Part shown: one piece after another, positions 56,367-64,000 of the stretch | Layout: every line of letters begins with the position of its first letter | Position numbering within the stretch: the first letter of the stretch is position 1 | Assembly (NCBI GenBank): GCA_963664045.2 | Contig: CAXXGT010000014.1 | Coordinates: 434,001 to 498,000, forward strand | Direction: 5' to 3' | Length of the DNA stretch: 64,000 nucleotides | Origin: JAPPHA01 sp963664045 | GTDB lineage: Bacteria > Pseudomonadota > Alphaproteobacteria > Rhodobacterales > Rhodobacteraceae | Translations under genes and position numbers: made by a program | The notes under the pieces: model-generated | Seen by the model: the letters and a program-made list of their open reading frames with translations, nothing else | Told to the model about the DNA's origin: nothing | Databases searched by the model: none

Positions 56367-57028
56367 TCCTCCGCCTCCTCCGCCATGATCGCCGCCAGCA
56401 CCGCCAGGCGCTCGCCCCGGGGCATCGCCGCGTAGCGCCGCCCCCAGCTCGCCGCCTTGCGCTTGACGGTCTGACGGTGGGTGAAATTCCGTCCGGCGAA
56501 GGCCGCCCAGTGCACCCGGTCGGGCGCGAAGTTGAACCACAGCTTCTCGGTGACGATGCAGGACTGGTTGTTGACCTGGATCTCCAGCGAATGCCAGTCG
56601 GAGAGGTGTTCGTCGTAGAGCCGGGACGGATAGCCGGAGACCATCGCCGAACAGGGCAGCGACTTCAGGATGCCGAGAAGCTCCACATGGTCGGCGTCCG
56701 TATAGTCGTAACGGTAGCGGCGCTGCGACTTGCGCGCAGACTGCACGTAGGGCGGGTCGGCATAGACCAGCTCGCGGCCGTCGAAGTCGAAATCAGACAG
56801 GAACGCGTGGCAGCAACCATGGTGAAGCTCGACCGGATAGGCGCAGCTGAAGGTGTCGATGGCCCGGCGGTTGAGATCGATGCCGATGTTCCTGAGCGCC
56901 GGAGGCTTGCGCTTCATGATGGCGCCGCCCCCAAGATGTGTCTCAATATATGCGACATGCGGCGGACACATCGCGATGAGCGGTTGGCAAAGACCAGAGG
57001 TCGCTTTCGATCCAAACCATGCGCCCAT
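56363..57028 (-). CDS. D12-class DNA adenine methylase, IS66 passenger
   Basis: 221 residues. SAM-binding motif IETHLGGGAI (motif I, normally FGGGA-like) near 30 and catalytic LVYADPPYV near 90, in the Dam/D12 order. N-terminal WFGSKATSGLCQPLIAMCPPH matches the Dam family start. It is the first gene of the tnpC transcript and overlaps tnpC by four bases, so it is a true passenger. It may methylate the IS ends or protect the element DNA (inference). Target sequence unknown. Confidence 0.85.
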   Translation of the reverse strand: MGAWFGSKATSGLCQPLIAMCPPHVAYIETHLGGGAIMKRKPPALRNIGIDLNRRAIDTFSCAYPVELHHGCCHAFLSDFDFDGRELVYADPPYVQSARKSQRRYRYDYTDADHVELLGILKSLPCSAMVSGYPSRLYDEHLSDWHSLEIQVNNQSCIVTEKLWFNFAPDRVHWAAFAGRNFTHRQTVKRKAASWGRRYAAMPRGERLAVLAAIMAEEAEE

Positions 57029-57213
57029 GGCCGTTCTCCCCGATGATTCGTCTTGATTCGCCGGGAATAGCCCCGGCGCCCTATCGTGTCAAACGGAAAA
57101 AACGGCGCAGCAGCAGCAAATTGGAGAATGTCAGGCCGCAGGATCGGCCGCAGCCGACAGGACGAAACCAGAAACCAGGCGAAATCAACAGACGTCGCCG
57201 TTTACCCGCTTAC

Positions 57214-58320
57214 GTTGTGCCGGCAATGATAGTACCACCGGGCCTTCTGTTTGCGGTCCGGCCGGGCCGGGCTGTAACGGCTGGCCATCCGGTGCCCGCA
57301 ATGGCCGCAAATGACCCGCGACTGGAGCAGGGCGAGGCCGTCGCGCGGCGGCGGCTGGCGCCCGGCGCCGGGCAGGAAGCCGGCACGGTTCGTCTCCAGC
57401 GTCTCCTGGTTGCGGCAGAACTCGTCCCAGTCGATGTACCCGGCGTGGGCCTCCGGAATGCAGACCTGCCAGTCCGGCATCGGGAGCCTGGAGTATTGCG
57501 TCTTGCCGTCGGGCCGTTTCCGGGTTCGCGAGCGGCCGTAGACGAAGCAACCCGCGTAGCGGGGATTGCGGAGAATGAACAGGATCTGGCTGTGGTTGGG
57601 CACCGACCACATCACCTCGCCCTGCAGCCTGTACGGCCGCGCGGGCAGGGTCACGGCGTTCTTGCGGAACCATTTCAGGGTCTGCATCGCCGACCCCGTG
57701 CGGCGGAAGGTGGTGAACACCAGGGTGATGGCCTCGACGATCGCGCGGTCGGGGTCGAGAATGACCGTGTCGCGGTCGTCATAGGCCAGGCCCAGGGGCA
57801 GGCGCATCCGGAGTTCTCCACGCCTCGCCTTGCTGCGCTGGCCGCCGATCAGGCGCGCCCGGAGGCTCTGAATCTCATATTCCGAAAGCGCCCCCTTGAA
57901 TCCCATCAGGAGCCGGTCATTGTTGTCGTTGGGATCGTAGAGGCCGTCCTCGTCGAGAATCAGCGTGTCGGTGAAGGCGGCAATCTGGAGGAGTTGCTGC
58001 CAGTCCGCCGTATTCCGGCATAACCGGGAGACCTCGAGGCTGAGGACGAGGCCCACATCACCGCCCGCGACACGGTCCATGAGGTCGCGGAAACCGCTCC
58101 GGTTGCCGCTGTACTCGCCGGACAGCCCCTGATCGTCGTCGATGACGCGGATGCGTTCGTCGGGCCAGCCGAGCGCAGTCGCGCGCTGGCGCAGCCCGTA
58201 CTGGCGGCGCGTGCTCTCGGTGTGGTTGATGATCTGCTTCGGCGAGGACTGGCGGACGTACAGGCAGGCCTCGCGGCGGCGGTGATGGGCGGCAACCTTG
58301 TATGCCGTGGCGATGTCAGA
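57214..58320 (-). pseudogene. Large serine recombinase, 5' part
   Basis: 369 residues. Resolvase domain with CLYVRQSSP (catalytic Ser) and DDDQGLSGEYSGNRSGF, then a recombinase domain, then a zinc ribbon with CGHCGHRMASRYSP, reaching WYYHCRHN. Interrupted by IS66 at 57213. The ATG at 58320 overlaps the stop of the upstream small ORF. The full product across three pieces would be 707 residues. Confidence 0.88.
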
Positions 58321-58594
58321 CATGGCCGATTCCTTCGTGGTCGCCGTCACGGCCGAGAAGCGCACAGACCATGGCGGCGGCCTCCTGCATGATCGGAACC
58401 GGATCGAACGCCGGCGGGGCGCTGCCGCCGTCCGGCGGCGCGGGCGGCGACGGCCATCCGGCGGTGAGTTCCAGGGCGCGCGCCATGCCGTGATGCCGGA
58501 GGATGGCGATGGCCTGGCTGTCGATGTTCGTCCGCCACTGCCGGCGCCAGCGGCCGTAGCGGTCGAGACCCTCGGGATCCAGCCCTCGCCTCAT
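58316..58594 (-). CDS. Small conserved-looking protein of the serine-recombinase cassette
   Basis: 92 residues: RRQWRTNIDSQAIAILRHHG and ALELTAGWPSPPAPP. No named domain recognised. The start overlaps the HTH stop (ATGA) and its stop overlaps the recombinase start, so it is a coupled gene of the cassette operon. Confidence 0.65.
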   Translation of the reverse strand: MRRGLDPEGLDRYGRWRRQWRTNIDSQAIAILRHHGMARALELTAGWPSPPAPPDGGSAPPAFDPVPIMQEAAAMVCALLGRDGDHEGIGHV

Positions 58595-59046
58595 GACGGA
58601 CGGAACGGTTTTTTTTTGGCCCGCGCGAGTGCCTTCTCGAGCCCGCGCGGATGCAGGGTGACGCCGAACCGTTCGGCGATGAGGGGGACCAGCTTGCGAC
58701 TGCCGACCCGCCCGTGCCGGCTCCGGTAGTCCGCAACGAAGGCGAGGATCTCGGGCGTGATCTTGTGGGCGCCGCGCGGTCCCCGGCGCCGCGGGAGGAG
58801 CGCCTGCAGACCGCCCTCGCGGAAGGCGCGATTGGCGCGCACGCAGGTCGGCACGGACGTGCCGAAGCGTTCGGCGGTCTCCCGCAACGGCGTCTGCCCG
58901 GCCCGGCGCACCATCTCGTAGCGCACCTGCAGGAAGTCGCGCGGATCGAAGAAGTCGCTGTCGGCGAACAGGGGATCGGAGACCGTTTCCGGGTGCGGGT
59001 TGAGGGTTCCGGACCGGTGGAGGCGCCGTGTCTTTCTGTCGGTCAT
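58591..59046 (-). CDS. Helix-turn-helix protein of the serine-recombinase cassette
   Basis: 151 residues. Two HTH-like segments: RETAERFGTSVPTCVRANRA and KLVPLIAERFGVTLHPRGLE, the arrangement seen in IS630/IS481-type DNA-binding heads. It lacks a catalytic domain. Probably a DNA-binding partner or regulator of the recombinase. Confidence 0.75.
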   Translation of the reverse strand: MTDRKTRRLHRSGTLNPHPETVSDPLFADSDFFDPRDFLQVRYEMVRRAGQTPLRETAERFGTSVPTCVRANRAFREGGLQALLPRRRGPRGAHKITPEILAFVADYRSRHGRVGSRKLVPLIAERFGVTLHPRGLEKALARAKKKPFRPS

Positions 59047-59221
59047 GGCTGGACTCCTTCATGATCATATAATAGTACTCCATGAAACGCCCCCCGTCAA
59101 GCCTGTCAAAGCGGACAAGCCGCGTAACATGCGAGTATTGTGGAACATTCGAGCCATTGATCGAAACTGATCGACCCGGATTCGGCCGGAATGCGGCAAA
59201 TTGCCTGATCATCATGCGCCC

Positions 59222-59524
59222 TCATTTCTGATCACCGTCCAGCGCATCAACCTGGGCGCGCAACGCCGCAAGATCGTCCGGGCGGAACAGCGAACGGCCC
59301 GCCGACACCCGCTCAAAGGCGTCAACCGACCGCCGGTCCGTCCAGGCCCGCGGCAGACAGCGCAACGTCTCCGAATCCACCACGCAGCGCACCAGCGGAA
59401 CCCGGCCCACGGTCACCTCGGAATGAACGCGCAAGACGCGGCCCCGCCACGGGTGGAACGGGTGCGTCACCTCCACGACATCATGCGGATGTAACGACGG
59501 AACGTCGGATTTTGCATTCGTCAA
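59222..59524 (-). CDS. DUF5372-like protein of the serine-recombinase cassette
   Basis: 100 residues from a TTG: VVEVTHPFHPWRGRVLRVHS and ETLRCLPRAWTDRRSVDAF, the pattern of DUF5372 proteins found beside such recombinases. It begins only 11 bp inside the cassette end, so its transcription and perhaps its ribosome binding site come from the insertion target. Confidence 0.75.
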   Translation of the reverse strand: MTNAKSDVPSLHPHDVVEVTHPFHPWRGRVLRVHSEVTVGRVPLVRCVVDSETLRCLPRAWTDRRSVDAFERVSAGRSLFRPDDLAALRAQVDALDGDQK

Positions 59525-59541
59525 CCGGCGACAAAGGAAAG

Positions 59542-60033
59542 GCGGAAAGGTATATAAGAACCGTACGCCAACGCTTCCTGCCGGGCCTTGAAGCAGCGGA
59601 TACTGCCAGCCTCGACATCCTCAACCGCCGTCTCGCCGCCTGGGTCGAGGGAGAGTACCATCACACGCCCCATCGCGGTCTCGAGGGCATGACACCGGCG
59701 GACGCATGGGCCGCGAAAGCCCTCGATGTCCGCCTCGTGGACGGCAGCGTCGATCTCGACGACCTGTTCCTCGACGAGGCGGTGCGCAAGGTCAGCAAGG
59801 ACCGGGTCGTCAGCCTCCGGAACCGGCTCTACGAGGTCGATACCGGCCTCGTCGGGCGGAAGGTCACCCTGCGGTTCGATCCCGCGGCGCCGCCGGGCCG
59901 CCCGATCCTCGTCGTGGCGGATGGCGAGGATGCCGGGCAGGCATGGCCCCTCGAGCTCAACGCAAATGCCCGGGTGAAGCGCGACAACGCGATCTCCTTC
60001 TCCAGCATCGACACCGATGGCGGGGAGGACTGA
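59542..60033 (+). pseudogene. DDE transposase of the four-gene transposon, 3' part
   Basis: Starts AERYIRTVRQRFLPG with the catalytic Glu, followed by an integrase-type C-terminal beta-barrel (VVSLRNRLYEVDTGLVGRKV). It joins the 5' part as HPAGK-AERYIRTVR across a GGAAAG direct repeat. Stop at 60033, four bases before the ATPase ATG. Confidence 0.85.
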
Positions 60034-60036
60034 GCC

Positions 60037-60843
60037 ATGTACCGTCAATCCTTCTCCCTCGAGCGCTGGCCCTTCGGGAGCGACATCGCATCCGACGACC
60101 TGTTCCCGGGCCGGGCGGCCACCGAGGCACAGGCACGGCTCAACCATCTCGCGGAGATGCGCGGCATCGGCCTGCTCACCGGCGAGGTCGGGTCCGGAAA
60201 GACCGCCGTCTGCCGGCGCTTCGCCGACAGCCTGCCACGCGGCCTCTTCAAGATCGTCTACCTGCCGCTCGCCGCCCCCACGCCGCTCGAAGCCATGAAC
60301 TGCATCGCGGCCGAATTCGGCCTCGCCCCCGGACAGTCACGCAGCATGGTCGGACGCGCCATCTCCGGCGAGTTGTCACGCCTCGCAGGCAACCGGCAGA
60401 CGCCGGTGCTGATCATCGACGAGGCCCATCTCCTGTCCAACCCGGTCCTCGAGACCCTGCGCATGCTCACCAACTTCGACATCGATTCCGCCCAGCGCTT
60501 CTGCCTGCTGCTCACCGGCCTCACCGGGCTCCGGCGCCGCCTGGCGATGGGGGTCAACGAATCCCTCGCCCAGCGTCTCGTCGTCCGCCACCACATGGAC
60601 GGGCTCGCGGCAGAGGAGATCGAGCCGTATATCGAGCACCGCCTCCGCATGGCCGGGGCTCCCGACATCCCGATCTTCGGCAAGACCGCCGTGGCTGCCA
60701 TCGCGCAGACCGCACACGGCCTGCCGCGCAGGATCAACCAGATCGCCCACAATGCACTCGCCGCCGCCGCCGCGGACAAGGCCCGCGAAGTCACCGACAA
60801 CCACGTCGCCCAGGCGATCGACGAACTGAACCTCAAGGCATGA
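60037..60843 (+). CDS. AAA ATPase of the four-gene transposon (TniB/ExeA-like)
   Basis: 268 residues. Walker A TGEVGSGKT (48-56), Walker B VLIIDEAHLL (about 123-132), sensor region FCLLLTGLTGLRRRLAM and arginine-rich GLPRRINQIAHN near the C-terminus. Related ATPases (TniB, TnsC, IstB, MuB) select targets and activate the transposase. The stop overlaps the next start (ATGA). Confidence 0.88.
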   Translation: MYRQSFSLERWPFGSDIASDDLFPGRAATEAQARLNHLAEMRGIGLLTGEVGSGKTAVCRRFADSLPRGLFKIVYLPLAAPTPLEAMNCIAAEFGLAPGQSRSMVGRAISGELSRLAGNRQTPVLIIDEAHLLSNPVLETLRMLTNFDIDSAQRFCLLLTGLTGLRRRLAMGVNESLAQRLVVRHHMDGLAAEEIEPYIEHRLRMAGAPDIPIFGKTAVAAIAQTAHGLPRRINQIAHNALAAAAADKAREVTDNHVAQAIDELNLKA

Positions 60844-61718
60844 GCACCAGGCAGGATGACCGGAGCCGGTTGCGGCAGCTGCCGCTCAGGGAGATCGCCC
60901 TCGGGCTCGGCTATCGCCGCGATCCCCGCGACCGGAACCGCTTCAGGCGCGACGGATCGGTCATCAACATCACCGGTATGAAGTTCTACGACCACCGGCA
61001 AAACCGCGGCGGCGGCGGCGCCATCGATCTCGTCATCCATGCCGAAGGCGGAAGCTTCACCCGGGCCGTGGAACGCCTCCGGCTGCTCGCAGGGGATCTC
61101 GCGCCGGAACCGGAGCCGAAAACGGAACCCCGCAGGGAACTGGCCCTGCCGCCGCCCGCCGCGTCCGCATGGCCCGCAATCCACCAGTGGCTCACCAGGG
61201 ACAGGGCCCTCCCGGACACTCTCGTCGCAGCACTCAACCGCCGCGGCCTCCTCCATGCCGATGCCCGAAGGAACGCCGTCTTCATCGCAACCGACAGGAA
61301 CCGGAAACCAACCGGAGCAGAATGCTTCGGAACCGTCATGCCACCGGCCGGCAAGCCATTCCGCGGAATGGCGCCGGGATCGCGAAAAGACAGCGGAAGC
61401 TTCTGGATCCCCGCAGACCGTAGCACCGTGCACACCCTCTTCATCACCGAAAGTGCCATCGACGCCCTCTCCGCATTCTCCATGCCCGAACTCCGAAACT
61501 CCGGGACCGTCTTCCTCTCGGCAACCGGCGCCGGCAGGAAACTGCCCGCATGGGCCGAAGCATGGAAACCCCAACGCATCGTCTGTGCCTTCGACGCCGA
61601 TGACGCCGGCGACGAGGCAGCAGAAGCCCTCGCAGCCAGGGACCCGCGTACACAACGCCTGAGACCCAAAGGCGGAAAGGACTGGAACGCCGTCCTCGTG
61701 GCACGACACCCACGATAA
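60840..61718 (+). CDS. Toprim/primase-like protein of the four-gene transposon
   Basis: 292 residues. The N-terminal part has the primase-like segment GMKFYDHRQNRGGGGAIDLV without zinc cysteines. The C-terminal Toprim domain has the acidic motifs FITESAIDALSAF and VCAFDADDAGDEAA. It overlaps the ATPase gene by four bases. DUF3991/Toprim proteins occur on plasmids and ICEs as DNA-processing factors. A role in copying the donor or repairing gaps after transposition is possible but not shown. Confidence 0.82.
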   Translation: MSTRQDDRSRLRQLPLREIALGLGYRRDPRDRNRFRRDGSVINITGMKFYDHRQNRGGGGAIDLVIHAEGGSFTRAVERLRLLAGDLAPEPEPKTEPRRELALPPPAASAWPAIHQWLTRDRALPDTLVAALNRRGLLHADARRNAVFIATDRNRKPTGAECFGTVMPPAGKPFRGMAPGSRKDSGSFWIPADRSTVHTLFITESAIDALSAFSMPELRNSGTVFLSATGAGRKLPAWAEAWKPQRIVCAFDADDAGDEAAEALAARDPRTQRLRPKGGKDWNAVLVARHPR

Positions 61719-62013
61719 ACTGCAATCACGCAAATCGATGAGCGCGGGCCCGCTTTGCCCGTGGTCGTCGGGGCCGGCATCATCCGACGCATTCCGCCTC
61801 AATGAAAAAGTGCGCCCTTCGCTTTCCCGTATCGGAGCCCCGACCAGAAGCGCCACAAACCCGTCCGCACGAGATGACCGGAATCAGCCACCGGGAATGG
61901 AAGAAAACACCCGGGCAAAAGCCCCGAAGAAATCAAAGCTGTGCGCAACAAGAACCCGGAACGGAACCGAAATAATCAGCAAACCAGCCGCCGGCACACA
62001 GAAAAATTCAACA
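61719..62013. other. Right end of the four-gene transposon, non-coding
   Basis: About 295 bp between the Toprim stop and the CAACA terminus. No gene recognised. The spaced TTCCCGGCAG repeats of the left end are not obvious here. Confidence 0.5.
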
Positions 62014-62940
62014 AGACGCTGGCGTTTGATCCGCACGCCCGCCCCCTTTCGGACTTCCCCGACAGTTCTGTCGCGTGTTCGCTTGGGGAGCTCGGTCCCC
62101 TGTCGCTTGAGTTGGTGAGGGCACCGCAGGAGCACCACCGCTGGGAGGCGATGATCGAGAGCCATCATCCGGAGGGATGGCGCCGTCCGCCGGGCGGCCA
62201 GGTCCGGTACTGGGTTCGTTCGGAGCCCTATGGGGTTCTGGGCGGCATCGGCTTCACTGCGGCCGGGATCCAGCTTGGGCCGCGTGACGGCGTCATCGGC
62301 TGGTCGGCTGATGCCCGGGTGGCCAACATCGCCAAGGTCGTGTGCAACCATCGCTTCCTGTTGCTTCCCGGCGTTCGGGTGAAGGGTCTTGCGTCCCGGG
62401 TTCTGCGTCTGGCGACGGACCGGATTGCCGATGACTGGGCGTCGGCCTACGGTGAGCGCCCGGTGCTGGTGCAGAGTTTCACCGGGCCGGGGCAGTCCGG
62501 CCTGAGCTACCGGGCCGCGGGGTGGAAGTGCTGCCCGAAGCTGACGTCGGGACGGCGTTCGGGCGTGAGCCGCGCGGTCTGGCTCAGGCCGCTGGTGGAG
62601 GGCTGGCACCAGGTTCTGTGCCGTGCACCGAAGCGGGTTCTCGGCTGGTCCGGATCGCTGTATTGTGCGGGGGGATGGGCTGCACGGGAATACGCCCGCA
62701 GCCCGCACCCCGACGGTCGGGTCAGGCGCCGGATTGCGCTGATGGGTGCGGCCTGGATGAACTGTCTTGGCGAACATCTGCCGTCGATCTTCCCGGGGCG
62801 TGCGGAGCAGACGGCGGCCTACCGGTTGCTGTCCAATGACGCGGTGACGATGGACCACATTCTGGATTCACATGTCGAGCAGACGGTTGAGCGGTGCGGC
62901 GTCGAGCGGTTCGTGCTGGCTGTTCAGGACACGACAACTG
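62014..62940 (+). pseudogene. DUF4338-transposase fusion gene, 3' part (also C-terminally truncated)
   Basis: From LAFDPHARPLSDFPDSSVAC through a DUF4338 region (WEAMIESHHPEG, RYWVRSEPYGVLGG, NHRFLLLPGVRVKGLASRVL). Then the N-terminal binding domain and first Asp of a Tn5/IS50-like transposase (RRIALMGAAWMNCLGEHLP, EQTAAYRLLSND, AVQDTTT). Homology stops at about 62940, so most of the DDE domain is lost. Host gene of the whole nest. Confidence 0.8.
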
Positions 62941-63199
62941 GGCGCCAGGCGCGGAATCGAGGCCGCAGGCCGCTGCGCATCGCCGGCCCGCCCATCGGCT
63001 CGGCGATTTTGTGAGGCTGGGCGCTCCGTGCGCATGTATTGCGGTCATTGCACCATAAATCGCGTTGCACTGCCGGCGGGTCGCCAACCCGCGGATCGCC
63101 GATGCGCGGGTTTGCGACCCTCGGCCCTGACTCATCAATTCCCGGCGCCGCTGCGAAGACGGCGTCGGTCGCGCCGGGATCATCGCCGGGGCGCGCCTG

Positions 63200-64000
63200 T
63201 CACGCCGCCGCCCAGGGCGTCAGCCCGTCGTCCAGGTGATACCGGGCCACGTAGTCCCGGAAGGCGCGTATCTCCTGCCGGGTCTGCGCCTCGCTCCACG
63301 CCGCCGGGCCGGCGGCGGCGCGGGCGGCGCATTCCACGGCATCGGGCGGGACCGACATGAACCAGCCGACCGGCAGCCGGCGGAACAGGATGTCCACCAG
63401 GCCGCGCGCCTGCTCCTGCGTCACCGCGTGCACCACGTCGTCCAGCGTCGCCGCGTCGGAGCCCTCGATCACCGGCGGCGCGGCGCCGCGGGGCCGGGGC
63501 GGCGGCGCGAAGGACGGCGCCCGCGGCGCCCCCGACGGCGCCACGCGCCTGCCCACGGCGGCGACGATCTCGCGCGCGGCGGAGCGGTGGAACATGATCG
63601 CCGCCCAGGTCAGCGTGAAGACGTTGGGCAGTCCCTCGTCGGTCATGTCGTGCAGCTTGCTGAAGGACATCCGGTCGCCCTTGGGAAAATCCGGGTGATA
63701 GGTGATCGGCCGCACCCCCGCCCAGGCCTGCCGCACGTCGCCGCGCGTCAGCCCGATGCCCGGCAGCAGGTGGTTGACCTCCTCCAGGATCTCCCGCACG
63801 TCCGCTTCCTCGGGGCGCACGTCGTCCAGATCGCCGTCATAGAGGGTTTCGGTTGGCCCGACGAAATGCATCTCGCCCCAGGGCAGACAGGTCAGCCCCT
63901 CGTTCATGCGGTTGAATCCCATGAAACCCTCGCCGCGCAGGCGGTCGGGCAGCCGCACCAGGATATGCACCCCCTTCACCGCGACGATCTTGCGCGGCAC
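63200..64000 (-). CDS. glpD: Aerobic glycerol-3-phosphate dehydrogenase, C-terminal part (runs off the window)
   Basis: 266 residues visible, ending at 63200; the N-terminal FAD domain lies beyond 64000. Recognisable segments are KGVHILVRLP, LTCLPWGEMHFVGPTET, VNHLLPGIGLTRGDVRQAWAGVRP and a C-terminal helical domain after VTQEQARGLVDILFRRL. It oxidises sn-glycerol 3-phosphate at the membrane and feeds the quinone pool. An Ala/Pro-rich insert (about 160-180) separates the domains. Codon third positions are almost all G or C, stronger than in the 31-46 kb genes. Confidence 0.85.
   Translation of the reverse strand: MPRKIVAVKGVHILVRLPDRLRGEGFMGFNRMNEGLTCLPWGEMHFVGPTETLYDGDLDDVRPEEADVREILEEVNHLLPGIGLTRGDVRQAWAGVRPITYHPDFPKGDRMSFSKLHDMTDEGLPNVFTLTWAAIMFHRSAAREIVAAVGRRVAPSGAPRAPSFAPPPRPRGAAPPVIEGSDAATLDDVVHAVTQEQARGLVDILFRRLPVGWFMSVPPDAVECAARAAAGPAAWSEAQTRQEIRAFRDYVARYHLDDGLTPWAAA

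Larger units (their letters stand above)
52005..57213. mobile_element. IS66 element with methylase passenger and group II intron
   Basis: 5209 bp. Inverted repeats begin GTAAGCGGGTAAA and continue for ~25 bp with one mismatch. Perfect 8-bp target duplications GTTGTGCC at 51997-52004 and 57214-57221. Genes: tnpA and tnpB (+), tnpC and a D12 methylase (-), plus a group II intron inside tnpC. Inserted in the serine recombinase gene. Confidence 0.93.
48509..59541. mobile_element. Serine-recombinase cassette inserted in the DDE gene
   Basis: Minus-strand genes DUF5372-like, HTH protein, small ORF and large serine recombinase fill the cassette almost exactly. Only ~9 bp separate the recombinase stop from the left end and ~11 bp the first start from the right end. 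GGAAAG is present at both junctions. The restored target reads CCGCCGGAAAGGCGG, with inverted CCGCC/GGCGG arms, as expected for a serine-recombinase attachment site. No terminal inverted repeats are seen. About 3.35 kb without IS66 and IS4. Confidence 0.85.
46659..62013. mobile_element. Four-gene transposon (Cys/His protein, DDE, AAA ATPase, Toprim/primase-like)
   Basis: Ends are TGTTG at 46659 and CAACA ending at 62013. The flanks AGGGC (46654-46658) and AGACG (62014-62018) fit a degenerate 5-bp target duplication, since removing 46659-62018 restores the host ORF in frame. The organisation of DDE transposase plus AAA ATPase recalls Tn552/Tn5053/Tn7-like transposons. The added Toprim gene, coupled to the ATPase, is unusual. 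Without its nested insertions the element is about 4.3 kb. Confidence 0.75.

Noticed and set aside
59706..61718. 670-residue Arg/Pro-rich open frame
   Set aside because: Out-of-frame reading of the DDE, ATPase and Toprim genes; composition is typical of a high-GC shadow.
46443..62940. A Druantia defence system, because of the DUF4338 proteins
   Set aside because: No druB-E-like genes or large helicase are present; DUF4338 occurs in transposase fusions.
1..64000. CRISPR arrays, rRNA and tRNA genes
   Set aside because: No regularly spaced short direct repeats, rRNA blocks or cloverleaf with a TTC-containing arm were noticed by reading; a covariance-model scan was not possible.

Overview
The window looks like accessory or heavily invaded chromosome of a high-GC alphaproteobacterium. 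This is an inference from the gene repertoire: paired dimethylglycine/sarcosine dehydrogenase-like genes, a CUT1 ABC operon, TauD, PPK2, RIT elements and IS66. About two thirds of it is mobile DNA, much of it nested, decayed or both. No rRNA, tRNA or CRISPR array was seen.

Layout. 1-6.2 kb: an IS91-type transposase gene split by a complete RIT element (RIT-1, three tyrosine recombinase genes), then remnants of a second RIT type and of an integrase. 6.4-15.0 kb and 18.7-19.9 kb: a lower-GC metabolic block with adenosine deaminase-like, HD, HAD, CUT1 ABC transporter, MBL-fold and adenosylhomocysteinase-like genes. It is broken by IS debris (11.1-12.4 kb) and by a debris field (15.0-18.6 kb) that holds a group II intron inserted inside another copy of itself. 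21.2-31.1 kb: an IS66 tnpC fragment abuts RIT-2. The ritA gene of RIT-2 carries a 726-bp insertion with 8-bp target duplications. Its ritC gene is split by a third element, RIT-3, whose own ritA is split by an 855-nt ORF-less group II intron.

31.3-46.4 kb is the most chromosome-like part: TauD-type dioxygenase, Gfo/Idh/MocA dehydrogenase, a decayed BNR-repeat gene, PPK2, DgoK, an XRE-cupin regulator, a GFA protein, two 814-residue DMGDH-like proteins, a homocysteine S-methyltransferase-family protein, a PNPOx-like protein and an RluA-family pseudouridine synthase. The 38.2-45.6 kb genes look like one methylated-amine demethylation unit feeding one-carbon and homocysteine metabolism.

46.4-62.9 kb is a five-layer nest. 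A DUF4338-transposase gene is interrupted by a four-gene transposon (Cys/His-rich protein, DDE transposase, AAA ATPase, Toprim/primase-like protein). Its DDE gene is interrupted by a large-serine-recombinase cassette. That recombinase gene is interrupted twice, by a DUF4338-IS4 insertion sequence with 10-bp duplications and by an IS66 with 8-bp duplications. The IS66 carries a D12-class DNA methylase, and its tnpC is interrupted by a group II intron encoding a maturase. At each layer, removing the insertion restores a continuous reading frame, so most element boundaries can be set to the base. The window ends inside a very GC-rich glycerol-3-phosphate dehydrogenase (glpD-like) gene.
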